NCBI GenBank assembly: GCA_964626885.1
Contig: CAZVJA010000068.1
Span: forward strand, 1-23,609
Reading direction: 5' to 3'
Origin: CAZVJA01 sp964626885
GTDB taxonomy: Bacteria; Planctomycetota; Planctomycetia; Planctomycetales; Planctomycetaceae
Length of the DNA: 23,609 nucleotides
Part shown: one piece after another, positions 15,728-23,609 of the stretch
Position numbering within the stretch: the first letter of the stretch is position 1
Layout of the letters: each line of letters starts with the position of its first letter
The notes under the pieces: generated by a model
Seen by the model: the letters and a program-made list of their open reading frames with translations, nothing else
The model's database searches: none
Told to the model about the DNA's origin: nothing
Made by a program: the position numbers and the translations under genes

Positions 15728-17196
15728 GATCGGTTTGTTGCAGGGATCGGGAGTCTCTGAGGCACCAAAGTCGTCGGCTTTGACGCCTCCACCGGCTTGT
15801 TATTCGGCTTGGCTTCACTCGGCTTGCCCGCCGTCGGAGAACCTGAGTTACCGTCGATCAGCTTTAAGACAGCGTCAACGCCTTTTTCGAGTTGTTTATC
15901 CTTATAATCGCTTTTAGGAGGGCCGGACTTGCTGAGGACATCGCGCTCGCGGCGATAGTCGAGGTACTTTCTGTTTTCGTCGAGGTCGACTTTAACGTCG
16001 TATCCAGCGTCGGGCACGACTCCCCATTCGTCGGAATCCGTGGCACCCGGGAAGCGATGGATATTCTTTCCACTGGGGCGGTGGTAACTGGCGGTTGTCA
16101 GCTTCAAGGCGCTTTTCCGGCCTTCATGCCCTTCATCAATGTCAATGACGTTCTGCACGCTTCCCTTGCCCCACGAACGCTCGCCGACGATCACTGCTCG
16201 CTTGTGGTCTTGCAGGCAGGCACTCACGATTTCGCTAGCCGAGGCGCTGAAATGGTTGATCAGGATAACCATGGGAAAACCGCTATAGGTTCCTTCTTTC
16301 TTGGCTTCCCAGCTGCGTTCGGGTGTGTTGCGCCCTTTCGTGCTGACGATTTTTCCGGACTCAATAAACATGTCGCAGATTTCGGTCGCCTGGGAGAGCA
16401 ATCCGCCGGGATTGAACCGCAAGTCGAGGATCAGCCCTTTCATGCCTTGTGAAACGAGTTCGTCGAGGGCAGCACGGAGTTCGTCGGCACTTCGGCGACT
16501 GAAATGCGTGAGGCGGATATAGCCGACCTTTTGCGATCCGTCGAGCATGAAATCCCAGTTCTCGCCATCAGCTTTGTATCTATCTCCCAACACCGTGGCA
16601 ACCTGGATAATATCTCGGACGATTTTGATCTGCTGCACGTCATCAGATCCGGAATGACGCACTCCGAGGGTAACCGGATCTCCTGGCGTCCCTTTCAGCA
16701 GTTTGACAACTTTTTCGATGTCCTTCGGCGTCTTGAATTCTTCTGTCGACTTGCCGTCGATTTCCATGATGACATCGCCGGCTTTGATTCCCGCCTTGTA
16801 CGCTGGAGTGCCGGGTAGGGGAGTCATGACCATCGGGCGCTTCACATGCTCGTCGATCTGGACTTGCATGCCGACGCCGCCGAACTCCTTTTCAACCTCC
16901 TCGCTGAACTGAGTCAATTCTTCCGGGCTGATATACGACGAATACTGATCAAGTTTTCCGACCATTCCCTGAATCGCGGCTTCCATCAGTTCGCGGCGGT
17001 CAACCTCTTTCACATAATTGCGATCGACCTGTTCGAACGTCTCAACGAACAGCTTCATCAGTTCGTAGTATTCCTGGTCTTTCTGTTTAGCGCCTTCGTT
17101 CGCCTTTTCCGGAGCTGCAATCACAAACGCCGAGACGACCAGCACCATGAGACCACAAGTCAATGCGCCCACCAGACGCTGCCACGACTTCGCCAT
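15724..17196 (-). CDS. ctpA: Carboxyl-terminal processing protease (S41A family)
   Basis: Residues 1-28 form a signal peptide (LVGALTCGLMVLVVSAFVIAA). A short helical lead (about 40-100) precedes a PDZ domain (about 103-195, with GVGMQV and GIKAGDVIMEIDG). The S41 protease core follows with GYIRLTHFS and LDLRFNPGG. The catalytic dyad is S319 in the SASASE motif and K344 in SWGKGSVQ, 25 residues apart as in E. coli Prc. The C-terminal ~60 residues are Pro/Lys-rich and probably disordered. CtpA-type enzymes cut C termini of periplasmic or envelope proteins. The start has GGGAG about ten bases upstream. Downstream tsaD overlaps the stop by four bases, so the two are likely co-transcribed. The length (490) is typical. 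Confidence 0.95.
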   Translation of the reverse strand: MAKSWQRLVGALTCGLMVLVVSAFVIAAPEKANEGAKQKDQEYYELMKLFVETFEQVDRNYVKEVDRRELMEAAIQGMVGKLDQYSSYISPEELTQFSEEVEKEFGGVGMQVQIDEHVKRPMVMTPLPGTPAYKAGIKAGDVIMEIDGKSTEEFKTPKDIEKVVKLLKGTPGDPVTLGVRHSGSDDVQQIKIVRDIIQVATVLGDRYKADGENWDFMLDGSQKVGYIRLTHFSRRSADELRAALDELVSQGMKGLILDLRFNPGGLLSQATEICDMFIESGKIVSTKGRNTPERSWEAKKEGTYSGFPMVILINHFSASASEIVSACLQDHKRAVIVGERSWGKGSVQNVIDIDEGHEGRKSALKLTTASYHRPSGKNIHRFPGATDSDEWGVVPDAGYDVKVDLDENRKYLDYRRERDVLSKSGPPKSDYKDKQLEKGVDAVLKLIDGNSGSPTAGKPSEAKPNNKPVEASKPTTLVPQRLPIPATNRS

Positions 17197-17494
17197 TCGG
17201 TTCTTCTCCCGGCGTTATGAAAGTTTCGAACGACCCGACACTTTCGCGAGGCAACGGCGAATTCCTCAAGCCAAAGACTTATGAAATTCATCCCCACTTC
17301 ACGACGGGGTTGCTCACATAAGTTTATGAGAACATCGGACTTTCGGCAAGATCCGGCAATTCAATCCCCCTTGCATTTGACGTCGGGCGGGTAAGCCTTA
17401 AGGCCGTGCAAATCACGCCGGGCCTGATATGATCGCCGTGTGCGAGATATTACAACTGCTCGTCGACGCTGAAATGGGCAGAAGGCGGGGGCGG
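17197..17494. other. Divergent promoter region between ctpA and addB
   Basis: About 300 bp upstream of two divergently read genes. It contains a short palindrome, CATAAgtTTATG, at 17317-17328. I could not assign a convincing -35/-10 pair to either gene. The right end would become coding if addB starts at the earlier ATG (17429). Confidence 0.35.
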
Positions 17495-20400
17495 ATGCGT
17501 AACGTTGTGGAACTCATCGTTGGACCGGCAGGAAGCGGCAAGACCGCACAGCTTTTGAGCCATTACCGTCGGGCCTTAGGCGGCAGGATGAGCGGACGCA
17601 CCACGGCGACAACGTTGTGGCTGACTCCTACGAGTCTTTCACGTCGCAATCTACTGGCTCAGCTTCCCGATGCGTCGCTCCCTATCTGTTTCGCACCAAA
17701 TATTTTTACGTTCGACGAGTTCGCAGAACAGGTACTCGAGAGTTCTGGAGAGGCCGTTCACCCAATTAGCGACCCGGCACGACGGCTGCTTGTCTCGCAG
17801 CTTATCGACGATCTCCTGTCGAAAAACGAACTGAAATACTTCGCTCCCATCGCTCAAACGTCCGGCTTTGTTGATTTGGTTCTGGGGTTTATCGCGGAAT
17901 TGAAGCGGAACGAAATCTGGCCGGAACGGTTTGTCGGCGCGTGCATGGAGCGCGGACGAGAAGATTCGGGAATGGCGATCGTCGGTGGCGACCGCGGGCT
18001 CGGGAGTAAAGATCGCGAGCTGGCGCGGATTTATGAACGGTATCAGGAGCTGTTAAATCAGCACGACTTGTATGATGCCGAGGGGCGATTTTGGTCGGCA
18101 CGCGATGTCCTGAAGCGAGGGAGTCGGGGACCGTTCGACCAGCTGTCTCTGGTCGTGGTCGATGGCTTCGCGGACTTTACTCATACACAGTACGAGATTC
18201 TTGCGCACTTGTCGCGATGGGCCGAGTGTCTAATGATCTCTTTGCCGGGAGAATCAACGATTCACCCCGAGCTGATGCGACGTCACGACTTATTCGCGAA
18301 ACCGGCAGCGGCGAATTTACGGTTGAACGAACTGTTCGAAGGTAGCTTAAATACGTTCGTGTGTGATACGTCATCGCCGTCGAATGATCGCCCCTTCGCA
18401 CTGCGGCATTTAGGAGACTTCCTTTTCACGAATCCGCGCGAAATTCCCCGTGCGACGGATGCCACTGGGATCGAGGTGCTTGCTGTCACGGGGCAAGTGG
18501 GAGAAGTACGTGCCCTGGCCGAGGGCGTAAAACAGCTTTTGAGTGAGGGTGTGGGGCCGGATGAAATCATCATTGCCGTCCGATCGCTTGAAGATTACGC
18601 GGATCTCATTGAGGAAACCTTTTCGGCGGCGGGGATTCCATTCGCGTGCCCCCCCGCGGGGCGCTTCTCCCACGCACCAATTTTGAAAGCTTTGGTGGCT
18701 GTATTGCACCTGGAGAGCGAAGACTGGCCGTTTGAGCGGCTGAAATCGCTCCTGTTGTCGAATTATCTGCAGCCGGAGGATCGTGCGGCGTGGGAACCCC
18801 GCATACGAGTGCGTGCCGTGTCGGCACTCCGGCAGTTAGGCACCGCGTCGGGGCGAGAAGCTTATCTGAAAGGTCTGCAACGAGCCATTGAGGAAGCTGG
18901 AGGCATAGAGTCAACAGCGTCGGGCGGTGATGTATCAGCCCGGAACGGTTCCGGCCGCAGTTCCGGCGACGAAGAAGAAGATGGCGGCAGAGGTCGGCCG
19001 GACGATGCAGAATCCCGTTTGCAAGCAGCCAGGAATGCACAGGATGCATGTGTCCTCCTGGAACAACTCATGTCTGCGACAAAACGGTTGCGAGTCCGTG
19101 CGCCGTTCCGTAAATGGGTGGAATTGCTGCTTACTCTAGCGAATGAACTGGGGATTTCGCCAAGACTTCGCAATGTGGGCGAAGCTGTCGAGGCTACGAT
19201 CGTGGATCAGGATCGAACTGTATGGAAGCACTTTGAGAGAATGCTCTTTGATGCGGCGCAGGCTGTAACACTGATCGACGGCGAATCGCGATCGATAGGG
19301 CTCCGCGAGTTTACATCGCAATTAATCGATCTCATCCATGCTCGGCGACTGCCGCACAATTTGCGAGAAACTGGCAGCGTGCGAGTTCTCGAAGCAGCCG
19401 ATGTGCGGAATCTGGATGTGCCCTATCTTTTCGTGGCTGGTCTGACGGAAAGCAGTTTTCCTCGTGCCCGGCATGACGATTGCCTCTACAACGAGTCGGA
19501 ACGGAAGAGCCTGAATGCACTGGGATTAACGCTCGCGCATCGTTCGGCCCACAGCCAGGATGAGATGCTTCTGTTTTACCAGGTCGTGACGCGAGCCCGG
19601 AAAAAATTGACCCTGAGCTATCCTTCCGTGAATTCGTCCGGGTTGATTCTGTATCCAAGCCCGTATCTCATGGCAATCTGCGATCTTTTTAAGCCGAGTG
19701 CCCTCGATTTTCGGACGGTCGGAGACCTTGATCCGGTCCCATCAGGCCGGTCAATTCTAACAGATGCGGAACTTAGACTCGTAGCGACCGCGGGAGTACG
19801 CGAGAATCAGCCGGAACTGTTCCGTGCATTCTGCGACCAACCTCGGACAGGAGCGATCGGGCGGAGCGTTCTTGCGGCTGTCGACGCCGCCGTCGCACGG
19901 TTTTCGACGCGCGGCTTCACGGAATACGAGGGGCAGCTTCATCTTCCCGGGAGCGCCGCCGATCTCGCCGCTCGGTTCCCGCCGAATTACCAATTTAGTG
20001 CAACGCAGTTGGAGCAGTACGCATTCTGCCCATTCCGATTCTTTCTTTCCAACGTGCTGAAGATTGTGCCACTTAGTACAGTCCAGACTGCAACCGATTA
20101 CTTGGGAAGGGGAGTTCTGTTGCACGATGTATTGGCGGAACTCCATCGTCCCATGGAAACGGAAGAATCTTCCTCGAAGAATGATGTGACTGACTCCTCA
20201 TCCATCGTTGATCGATTTCGTGCACTTGTCCAGCAGAAGTTAGAGCGGAGACTGACCGATTCGGATTTGCAGAGCGCGCTGCGGGAAGTCGAACGAATGC
20301 TGTTATGTGACTGGGCGGAAGCTTACGGAGATCAATACTCGGCTTATCGCGCAGCGTTTGCGGAAATCTGGGGCTCCGCACCGGAGACGCGATTCGTGGA

Positions 20401-20992
20401 AACCGCGTTCGGCAGCGCACCAAGCACGAATGGTATGGAACAAGAGACTTCATACCGAAGCCTCCTGTTCGGCACGGCGAAGAATAAAACACATGTGCGA
20501 GGGAGGATTGATCGGGTGGACGTGGGATTCGTCGAGGATCGGCGAGTATTCAATGTCATTGACTACAAAACCGGCAGCCCGCCGCGGTTCGATTTTGAAG
20601 ATGTGGCTTCCGGAAAGTCGCTGCAGTTGGCGCTCTACACCATCGCGGTCATGCGATACGAATTGGCAGGGCGCGGCGCAATGCCGTTTCAAATGGGCTA
20701 TTGGAGTCTCCGCGAGACCGGTTATGTCTCTGGTTTGAAGGGGGGGCGTTCGAAGAAGCCGGAGCCCCTCACGCCGGAGTCGATCCAGCAGTTAGAACAG
20801 ACACTCGACGAGTTCGTCCCGAGACTCGCATCGGGGATTCGCTCTGGAGAATTCCCCGTGATGAGTCTCGATGACGATTGTACCGGCCGCTGTCCATACA
20901 GCACTGTTTGCCGCGTTAATCAAATTCGCCCTCTGGATGAATCGTTGGAGAAACGGCGGAATTCGAACTCAACGCGCACGCTCCGAAATTGA
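17495..20992 (+). CDS. addB: AddB-type helicase-nuclease subunit (PD-(D/E)XK nuclease with Fe-S cluster)
   Basis: AddB partners with AddA to resect double-strand breaks for RecA. Residue numbers count from the ATG at 17495. The Walker A loop GPAGSGKT is at 10-17. The C-terminal RecB-family nuclease shows H877 in VLLHD, D1006 in GRIDRVD, and D1023 and K1025 in IDYK, followed by a Q-x3-LY stretch. Four cysteines typical of the AddB iron-sulfur cluster are present: C845 in YAFCPFRFFL, and C1129, C1133 and C1139 in CTGRCPYSTVC. About 475-510 is an acidic, Gly/Ser-rich linker. I chose 17495 because family members place Walker A about ten residues from the start. ATGs at 17429 and 17474 would lengthen it. 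addA follows 66 bp downstream. The length (1165 residues) suits the family. Confidence 0.93.
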   Translation: MRNVVELIVGPAGSGKTAQLLSHYRRALGGRMSGRTTATTLWLTPTSLSRRNLLAQLPDASLPICFAPNIFTFDEFAEQVLESSGEAVHPISDPARRLLVSQLIDDLLSKNELKYFAPIAQTSGFVDLVLGFIAELKRNEIWPERFVGACMERGREDSGMAIVGGDRGLGSKDRELARIYERYQELLNQHDLYDAEGRFWSARDVLKRGSRGPFDQLSLVVVDGFADFTHTQYEILAHLSRWAECLMISLPGESTIHPELMRRHDLFAKPAAANLRLNELFEGSLNTFVCDTSSPSNDRPFALRHLGDFLFTNPREIPRATDATGIEVLAVTGQVGEVRALAEGVKQLLSEGVGPDEIIIAVRSLEDYADLIEETFSAAGIPFACPPAGRFSHAPILKALVAVLHLESEDWPFERLKSLLLSNYLQPEDRAAWEPRIRVRAVSALRQLGTASGREAYLKGLQRAIEEAGGIESTASGGDVSARNGSGRSSGDEEEDGGRGRPDDAESRLQAARNAQDACVLLEQLMSATKRLRVRAPFRKWVELLLTLANELGISPRLRNVGEAVEATIVDQDRTVWKHFERMLFDAAQAVTLIDGESRSIGLREFTSQLIDLIHARRLPHNLRETGSVRVLEAADVRNLDVPYLFVAGLTESSFPRARHDDCLYNESERKSLNALGLTLAHRSAHSQDEMLLFYQVVTRARKKLTLSYPSVNSSGLILYPSPYLMAICDLFKPSALDFRTVGDLDPVPSGRSILTDAELRLVATAGVRENQPELFRAFCDQPRTGAIGRSVLAAVDAAVARFSTRGFTEYEGQLHLPGSAADLAARFPPNYQFSATQLEQYAFCPFRFFLSNVLKIVPLSTVQTATDYLGRGVLLHDVLAELHRPMETEESSSKNDVTDSSSIVDRFRALVQQKLERRLTDSDLQSALREVERMLLCDWAEAYGDQYSAYRAAFAEIWGSAPETRFVETAFGSAPSTNGMEQETSYRSLLFGTAKNKTHVRGRIDRVDVGFVEDRRVFNVIDYKTGSPPRFDFEDVASGKSLQLALYTIAVMRYELAGRGAMPFQMGYWSLRETGYVSGLKGGRSKKPEPLTPESIQQLEQTLDEFVPRLASGIRSGEFPVMSLDDDCTGRCPYSTVCRVNQIRPLDESLEKRRNSNSTRTLRN

Positions 20993-21058
20993 TCCGTCAA
21001 ATCCATTGTTGGCACGTTTGTGTCGCACCACCACGCTGTCAATCGATCGCACGGACCC

Positions 21059-23609
21059 ATGGCAAACGACGTTGCACAACTCACCCCGCAGCAACAAGCC
21101 GCGATTTATACGCGGGGAGTGTCGATTGCCCTTTCGGCGGGGGCGGGATGCGGCAAGACGTTTGTTCTCACTCGGAGGTATCTGGCGTCCCTTGAGCCTG
21201 AGTCCCAGGCTAAGAAAGCAGGCTCAACTCGACGACGAAAGTCATCCGAGTCGAACGTCGCGCAGCACGATCGTGATCTTCTCCACGGTGTGGTGGCCAT
21301 CACGTTCACGGAACGGGCGGCGCGAGAGATGCGCGACCGAATTCGCGCCGCGTGCCAGGAGAAGCTACAACAGGTCGATGCGGATGATCCCGCGCAGGTT
21401 GAGCATTGGCTGGCGATACTGCGATCGCTTGATACCGCGCGGATCAGCACGATCCACTCTTTTTGCGCGGCTCTGCTCCGATCGCACGCCGTTGAAGCAG
21501 AGGTCGATCCGCAATTCACCGTTATGGAGCAGGCCATCGGCGAGGTGCTGCTGCGGCGTGCGGTTTCGGAAGCACTGCAGCAATTGTTGATTGAACGGAA
21601 CGAAAGCGCTCTGTATCTCGTCTTACACTACGGGCTGGAGAGAACGCAGGAACTGGTTCGTTCACTGGTCGCTGGACGGTTTCACGCCGGCTCCACCGAC
21701 TTCTTGAATCGAACTCCCGAGGCGCATGTCGCCGACTGGCTTCGGCGTTGGCAAGAGGAATCCGTTCCGCAATTGCTCCGGGAATTCGTTGACTCTCCGA
21801 CAGTGTTGCGCGTACTGGCGTTATTGCAGGCCAATGAACCGTCGCACCCCGAGATGCAGTCGCGGCGTCGGATGATTTTGTCGGACTTGCCCACGCTTAC
21901 CGAAAGCGGCAATCCATTGGATGTACTCACCGCACTGCACGAGGCTGCAAAGATTCAGGGAGGAGGGGGTAAGACCGCTTGGACCAGCGAGGAAATCTAT
22001 GATGGCGTGCGCAATGCGTTCGATGGTTTACGGAAAAGTATCAAACGGCTAGCTGACGATTTGGATGTCGATGAGTCAGACGCGGAAGCCGCCGCGCGGT
22101 TCAGCCTTGCGGCGCAGGAAGTCGTACAATCTGCCACCAAACTTTATGCGAGCGAAAAGCAAGAAGCAGGAATGCTCGATTTCGATGACCTGCTGTTGCG
22201 GACGCGCGACTTGCTTCGTAACAACCGATCTGTTCGGGAGCGGGCGTCGCGCGGGATCGACCTGTTGATGATTGATGAGTTTCAGGACACCGACCCGGTC
22301 CAGTCGGAAATCGTGGAGCAGTTGTGCGGATCGCAACTTCTGAGTGGAAAGCTGTTTCTGGTCGGCGATGCCAAGCAATCCATCTACCGCTTTCGCCGAG
22401 CCGATCCGCAGGTTTTTTCGGATCTGAGGGAGCGAATCCCTGAGCCGGGGCGGCTACCGCTCAGCACGAACTTCCGGAGCCAGCCGGAGATTCTGAACTT
22501 TGTGAACGCGGTATTCGCTGAGACGCTTAATCCAGGTTATGAGCCGCTCGTACCACATGTCAGCCAGATCACATCTCCCCCCGTCGTCGAATTCCTGTTT
22601 CCCTCCTCGGATCTGGCCGAGGATTCTCTAACGCGCGAGTCGGCCGACGAGCGTCGTCGGCGCGAAGCCGACTGGATCGCCCGACGTTTGAGCGGATTGC
22701 TCTACACTGATGAGCGAATCGTGCGACGAGAGAATCCTGAAACCGGAAAAATGGAACTCGAGAGACCCCGGCCAGGGGACATCGCGATCCTGTTTCGCAC
22801 GCTGAGCAACGTCGGATTATATGAGGAGGCTCTCCGCCGGTATGGCATCGAGTATTACCTCGTCGGTGGCCGTGCATTTTTTGCCCAGCAGGAGGTTTTC
22901 GATCTGGTCAATCTCTGCTCCTGCATTGATGACCCGGATGACGAAGCCAGCCTGGTTGGCGTGCTCCGCTCACCGTTCTTCAGCCTGAGCGACGACACAT
23001 TGTTGGCCATGTCGAACACCGCCGGTTCATTAGGAGAAGCGCTCGAGACCGCCCCTCCAAAACTTTTGCCCGAGCAACAGGCCGATCAGTGGCGACACGC
23101 TGCCCGCGTCATCAGCGAGCTGCGCGGAAAAAAGGATCGCATTCCGTTGGCGAGTCTGTTACGTACAGCTATTGAACGGACTGGATACGATGCTGCGCTA
23201 CTGAACGAGTTTCTCGGCCGAAGAAAACTTGCGAACCTGCAAAAGCTGATTCAAATGGCTCGCGAGTTCGATCGGTCCGGGCTTTGCTCAATGGGGGAAT
23301 TCGTCACTCGATTGAGAGATTCCGTGGCGGAACAAACCGACGAGGAGCTGGCCGCGACACATCCCGAGACGAGCAACGTAGTGCGGTTGATGACGATTCA
23401 TCAGTCGAAAGGACTCGAATTTCCTATCGTTGTGGTGGCCGACATGGACTGGACGCGCCGCGGGGGATCGACCGGCGCGCGGCAACATCCGGAACTCGGT
23501 CCGTTGTTGCCCATGCCTTCGTATCGGGGCGTGTCGCGACGGAACTTGGGACAACGAATGCACCAACTGGCGGAAGCTCGCGAGGAAGAGCGTGAGAACT
23601 ACCGTGTCC
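21059..23609 (+). CDS. addA: AddA/RecB-like UvrD-family helicase subunit, truncated by window end
   Basis: The ATG at 21059 opens a frame that stays open for 850 codons to the window edge. It begins MANDVAQLTPQQQAAIYTRG, the Q-motif region, and reaches Walker A GAGCGKT at 28-34. Motif Ia (AITFTERAAREMRDRI) and STIHSFCAALLRSHA follow. Walker B is MIDEFQDTDP at about 404-413. Motif III is GDAKQSIYRFRRAD from about 436, then STNFRSQPEIL and, near 778, MTIHQSKGLEFPIVVV. This is the 3'-5' UvrD/RecB-type motor with the loop and order seen in AddA. The C-terminal nuclease expected for AddA lies beyond the window. It is coupled to addB by a 66-bp gap on the same strand, with no terminator seen between them. 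Confidence 0.93.
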   Translation, partial: MANDVAQLTPQQQAAIYTRGVSIALSAGAGCGKTFVLTRRYLASLEPESQAKKAGSTRRRKSSESNVAQHDRDLLHGVVAITFTERAAREMRDRIRAACQEKLQQVDADDPAQVEHWLAILRSLDTARISTIHSFCAALLRSHAVEAEVDPQFTVMEQAIGEVLLRRAVSEALQQLLIERNESALYLVLHYGLERTQELVRSLVAGRFHAGSTDFLNRTPEAHVADWLRRWQEESVPQLLREFVDSPTVLRVLALLQANEPSHPEMQSRRRMILSDLPTLTESGNPLDVLTALHEAAKIQGGGGKTAWTSEEIYDGVRNAFDGLRKSIKRLADDLDVDESDAEAAARFSLAAQEVVQSATKLYASEKQEAGMLDFDDLLLRTRDLLRNNRSVRERASRGIDLLMIDEFQDTDPVQSEIVEQLCGSQLLSGKLFLVGDAKQSIYRFRRADPQVFSDLRERIPEPGRLPLSTNFRSQPEILNFVNAVFAETLNPGYEPLVPHVSQITSPPVVEFLFPSSDLAEDSLTRESADERRRREADWIARRLSGLLYTDERIVRRENPETGKMELERPRPGDIAILFRTLSNVGLYEEALRRYGIEYYLVGGRAFFAQQEVFDLVNLCSCIDDPDDEASLVGVLRSPFFSLSDDTLLAMSNTAGSLGEALETAPPKLLPEQQADQWRHAARVISELRGKKDRIPLASLLRTAIERTGYDAALLNEFLGRRKLANLQKLIQMAREFDRSGLCSMGEFVTRLRDSVAEQTDEELAATHPETSNVVRLMTIHQSKGLEFPIVVVADMDWTRRGGSTGARQHPELGPLLPMPSYRGVSRRNLGQRMHQLAEAREEERENYRV

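Noticed and set aside
17317..17328. Palindrome CATAAgtTTATG in the ctpA-addB spacer
   Set aside because: Five-base arms can arise by chance in an AT-rich stretch, and no second copy or promoter context was found.

Overview
The window looks like a chromosomal piece of a planctomycete, or a close relative, with moderately high GC. This is inferred from gene content, not from a database match. The pointers are formylglycine-generating-enzyme-like (FGE/SUMF1) modules, a von Willebrand A protein carrying a secretin-type STN segment, a secreted gluzincin, a DUF2135-like protein, lineage-restricted small proteins and often weak Shine-Dalgarno sites. Housekeeping genes (tmRNA, tsaD, a C-terminal processing protease, addB/addA) are mixed with accessory surface and secretion genes. 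No transposon, phage, CRISPR array, rRNA or tRNA gene was seen.

Layout. On the minus strand at 230-4491 lie a two-plus-two repeat FGE-domain protein, the tmRNA gene with a strong intrinsic terminator, and an LptF/LptG permease. The plus strand at 5021-7527 carries two tiny overlapping ORFs, a stand-alone histidine phosphotransfer (Hpt) protein, a sulfotransferase and a small exported protein. A minus-strand exported metalloprotease (7579-9663) is divergent from a large exported vWA/STN/glycine-rich protein (10161-13006). Next to the latter is an ORF with TPR-like helices and a DUF2135-like domain (13048-14580). On the minus strand ctpA and tsaD overlap by four bases (GTGA). Divergent from ctpA, addB is followed by addA, which runs off the right edge.

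The most informative region is 12470-13100. The 100-N gap is flanked by two identical 55-bp copies that each abut the Ns. Collapsing them removes 155 bp and puts the upstream vWA ORF in frame with a C-terminal tail ending at 13006, so the frame after the gap is misleading as written. Just before that stop lies a run of nine A's. A -1 shift there opens the reading frame through the whole downstream DUF2135-like ORF, which lacks a convincing ribosome site or signal peptide of its own. A near-perfect intrinsic terminator hairpin sits inside the first codons of that downstream ORF. The locus may therefore make two products, a short vWA protein and a roughly 1420-residue fusion, gated by slippage and termination. 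A simple sequence error or an unusual two-gene arrangement remains possible.

Functional links. CtpA, TsaD and AddAB are general protease, tRNA-modification and DNA-repair functions. The LptF/G permease, sulfotransferase, metalloprotease and vWA protein all point to the cell envelope, but nothing in the sequence shows that they form one pathway.
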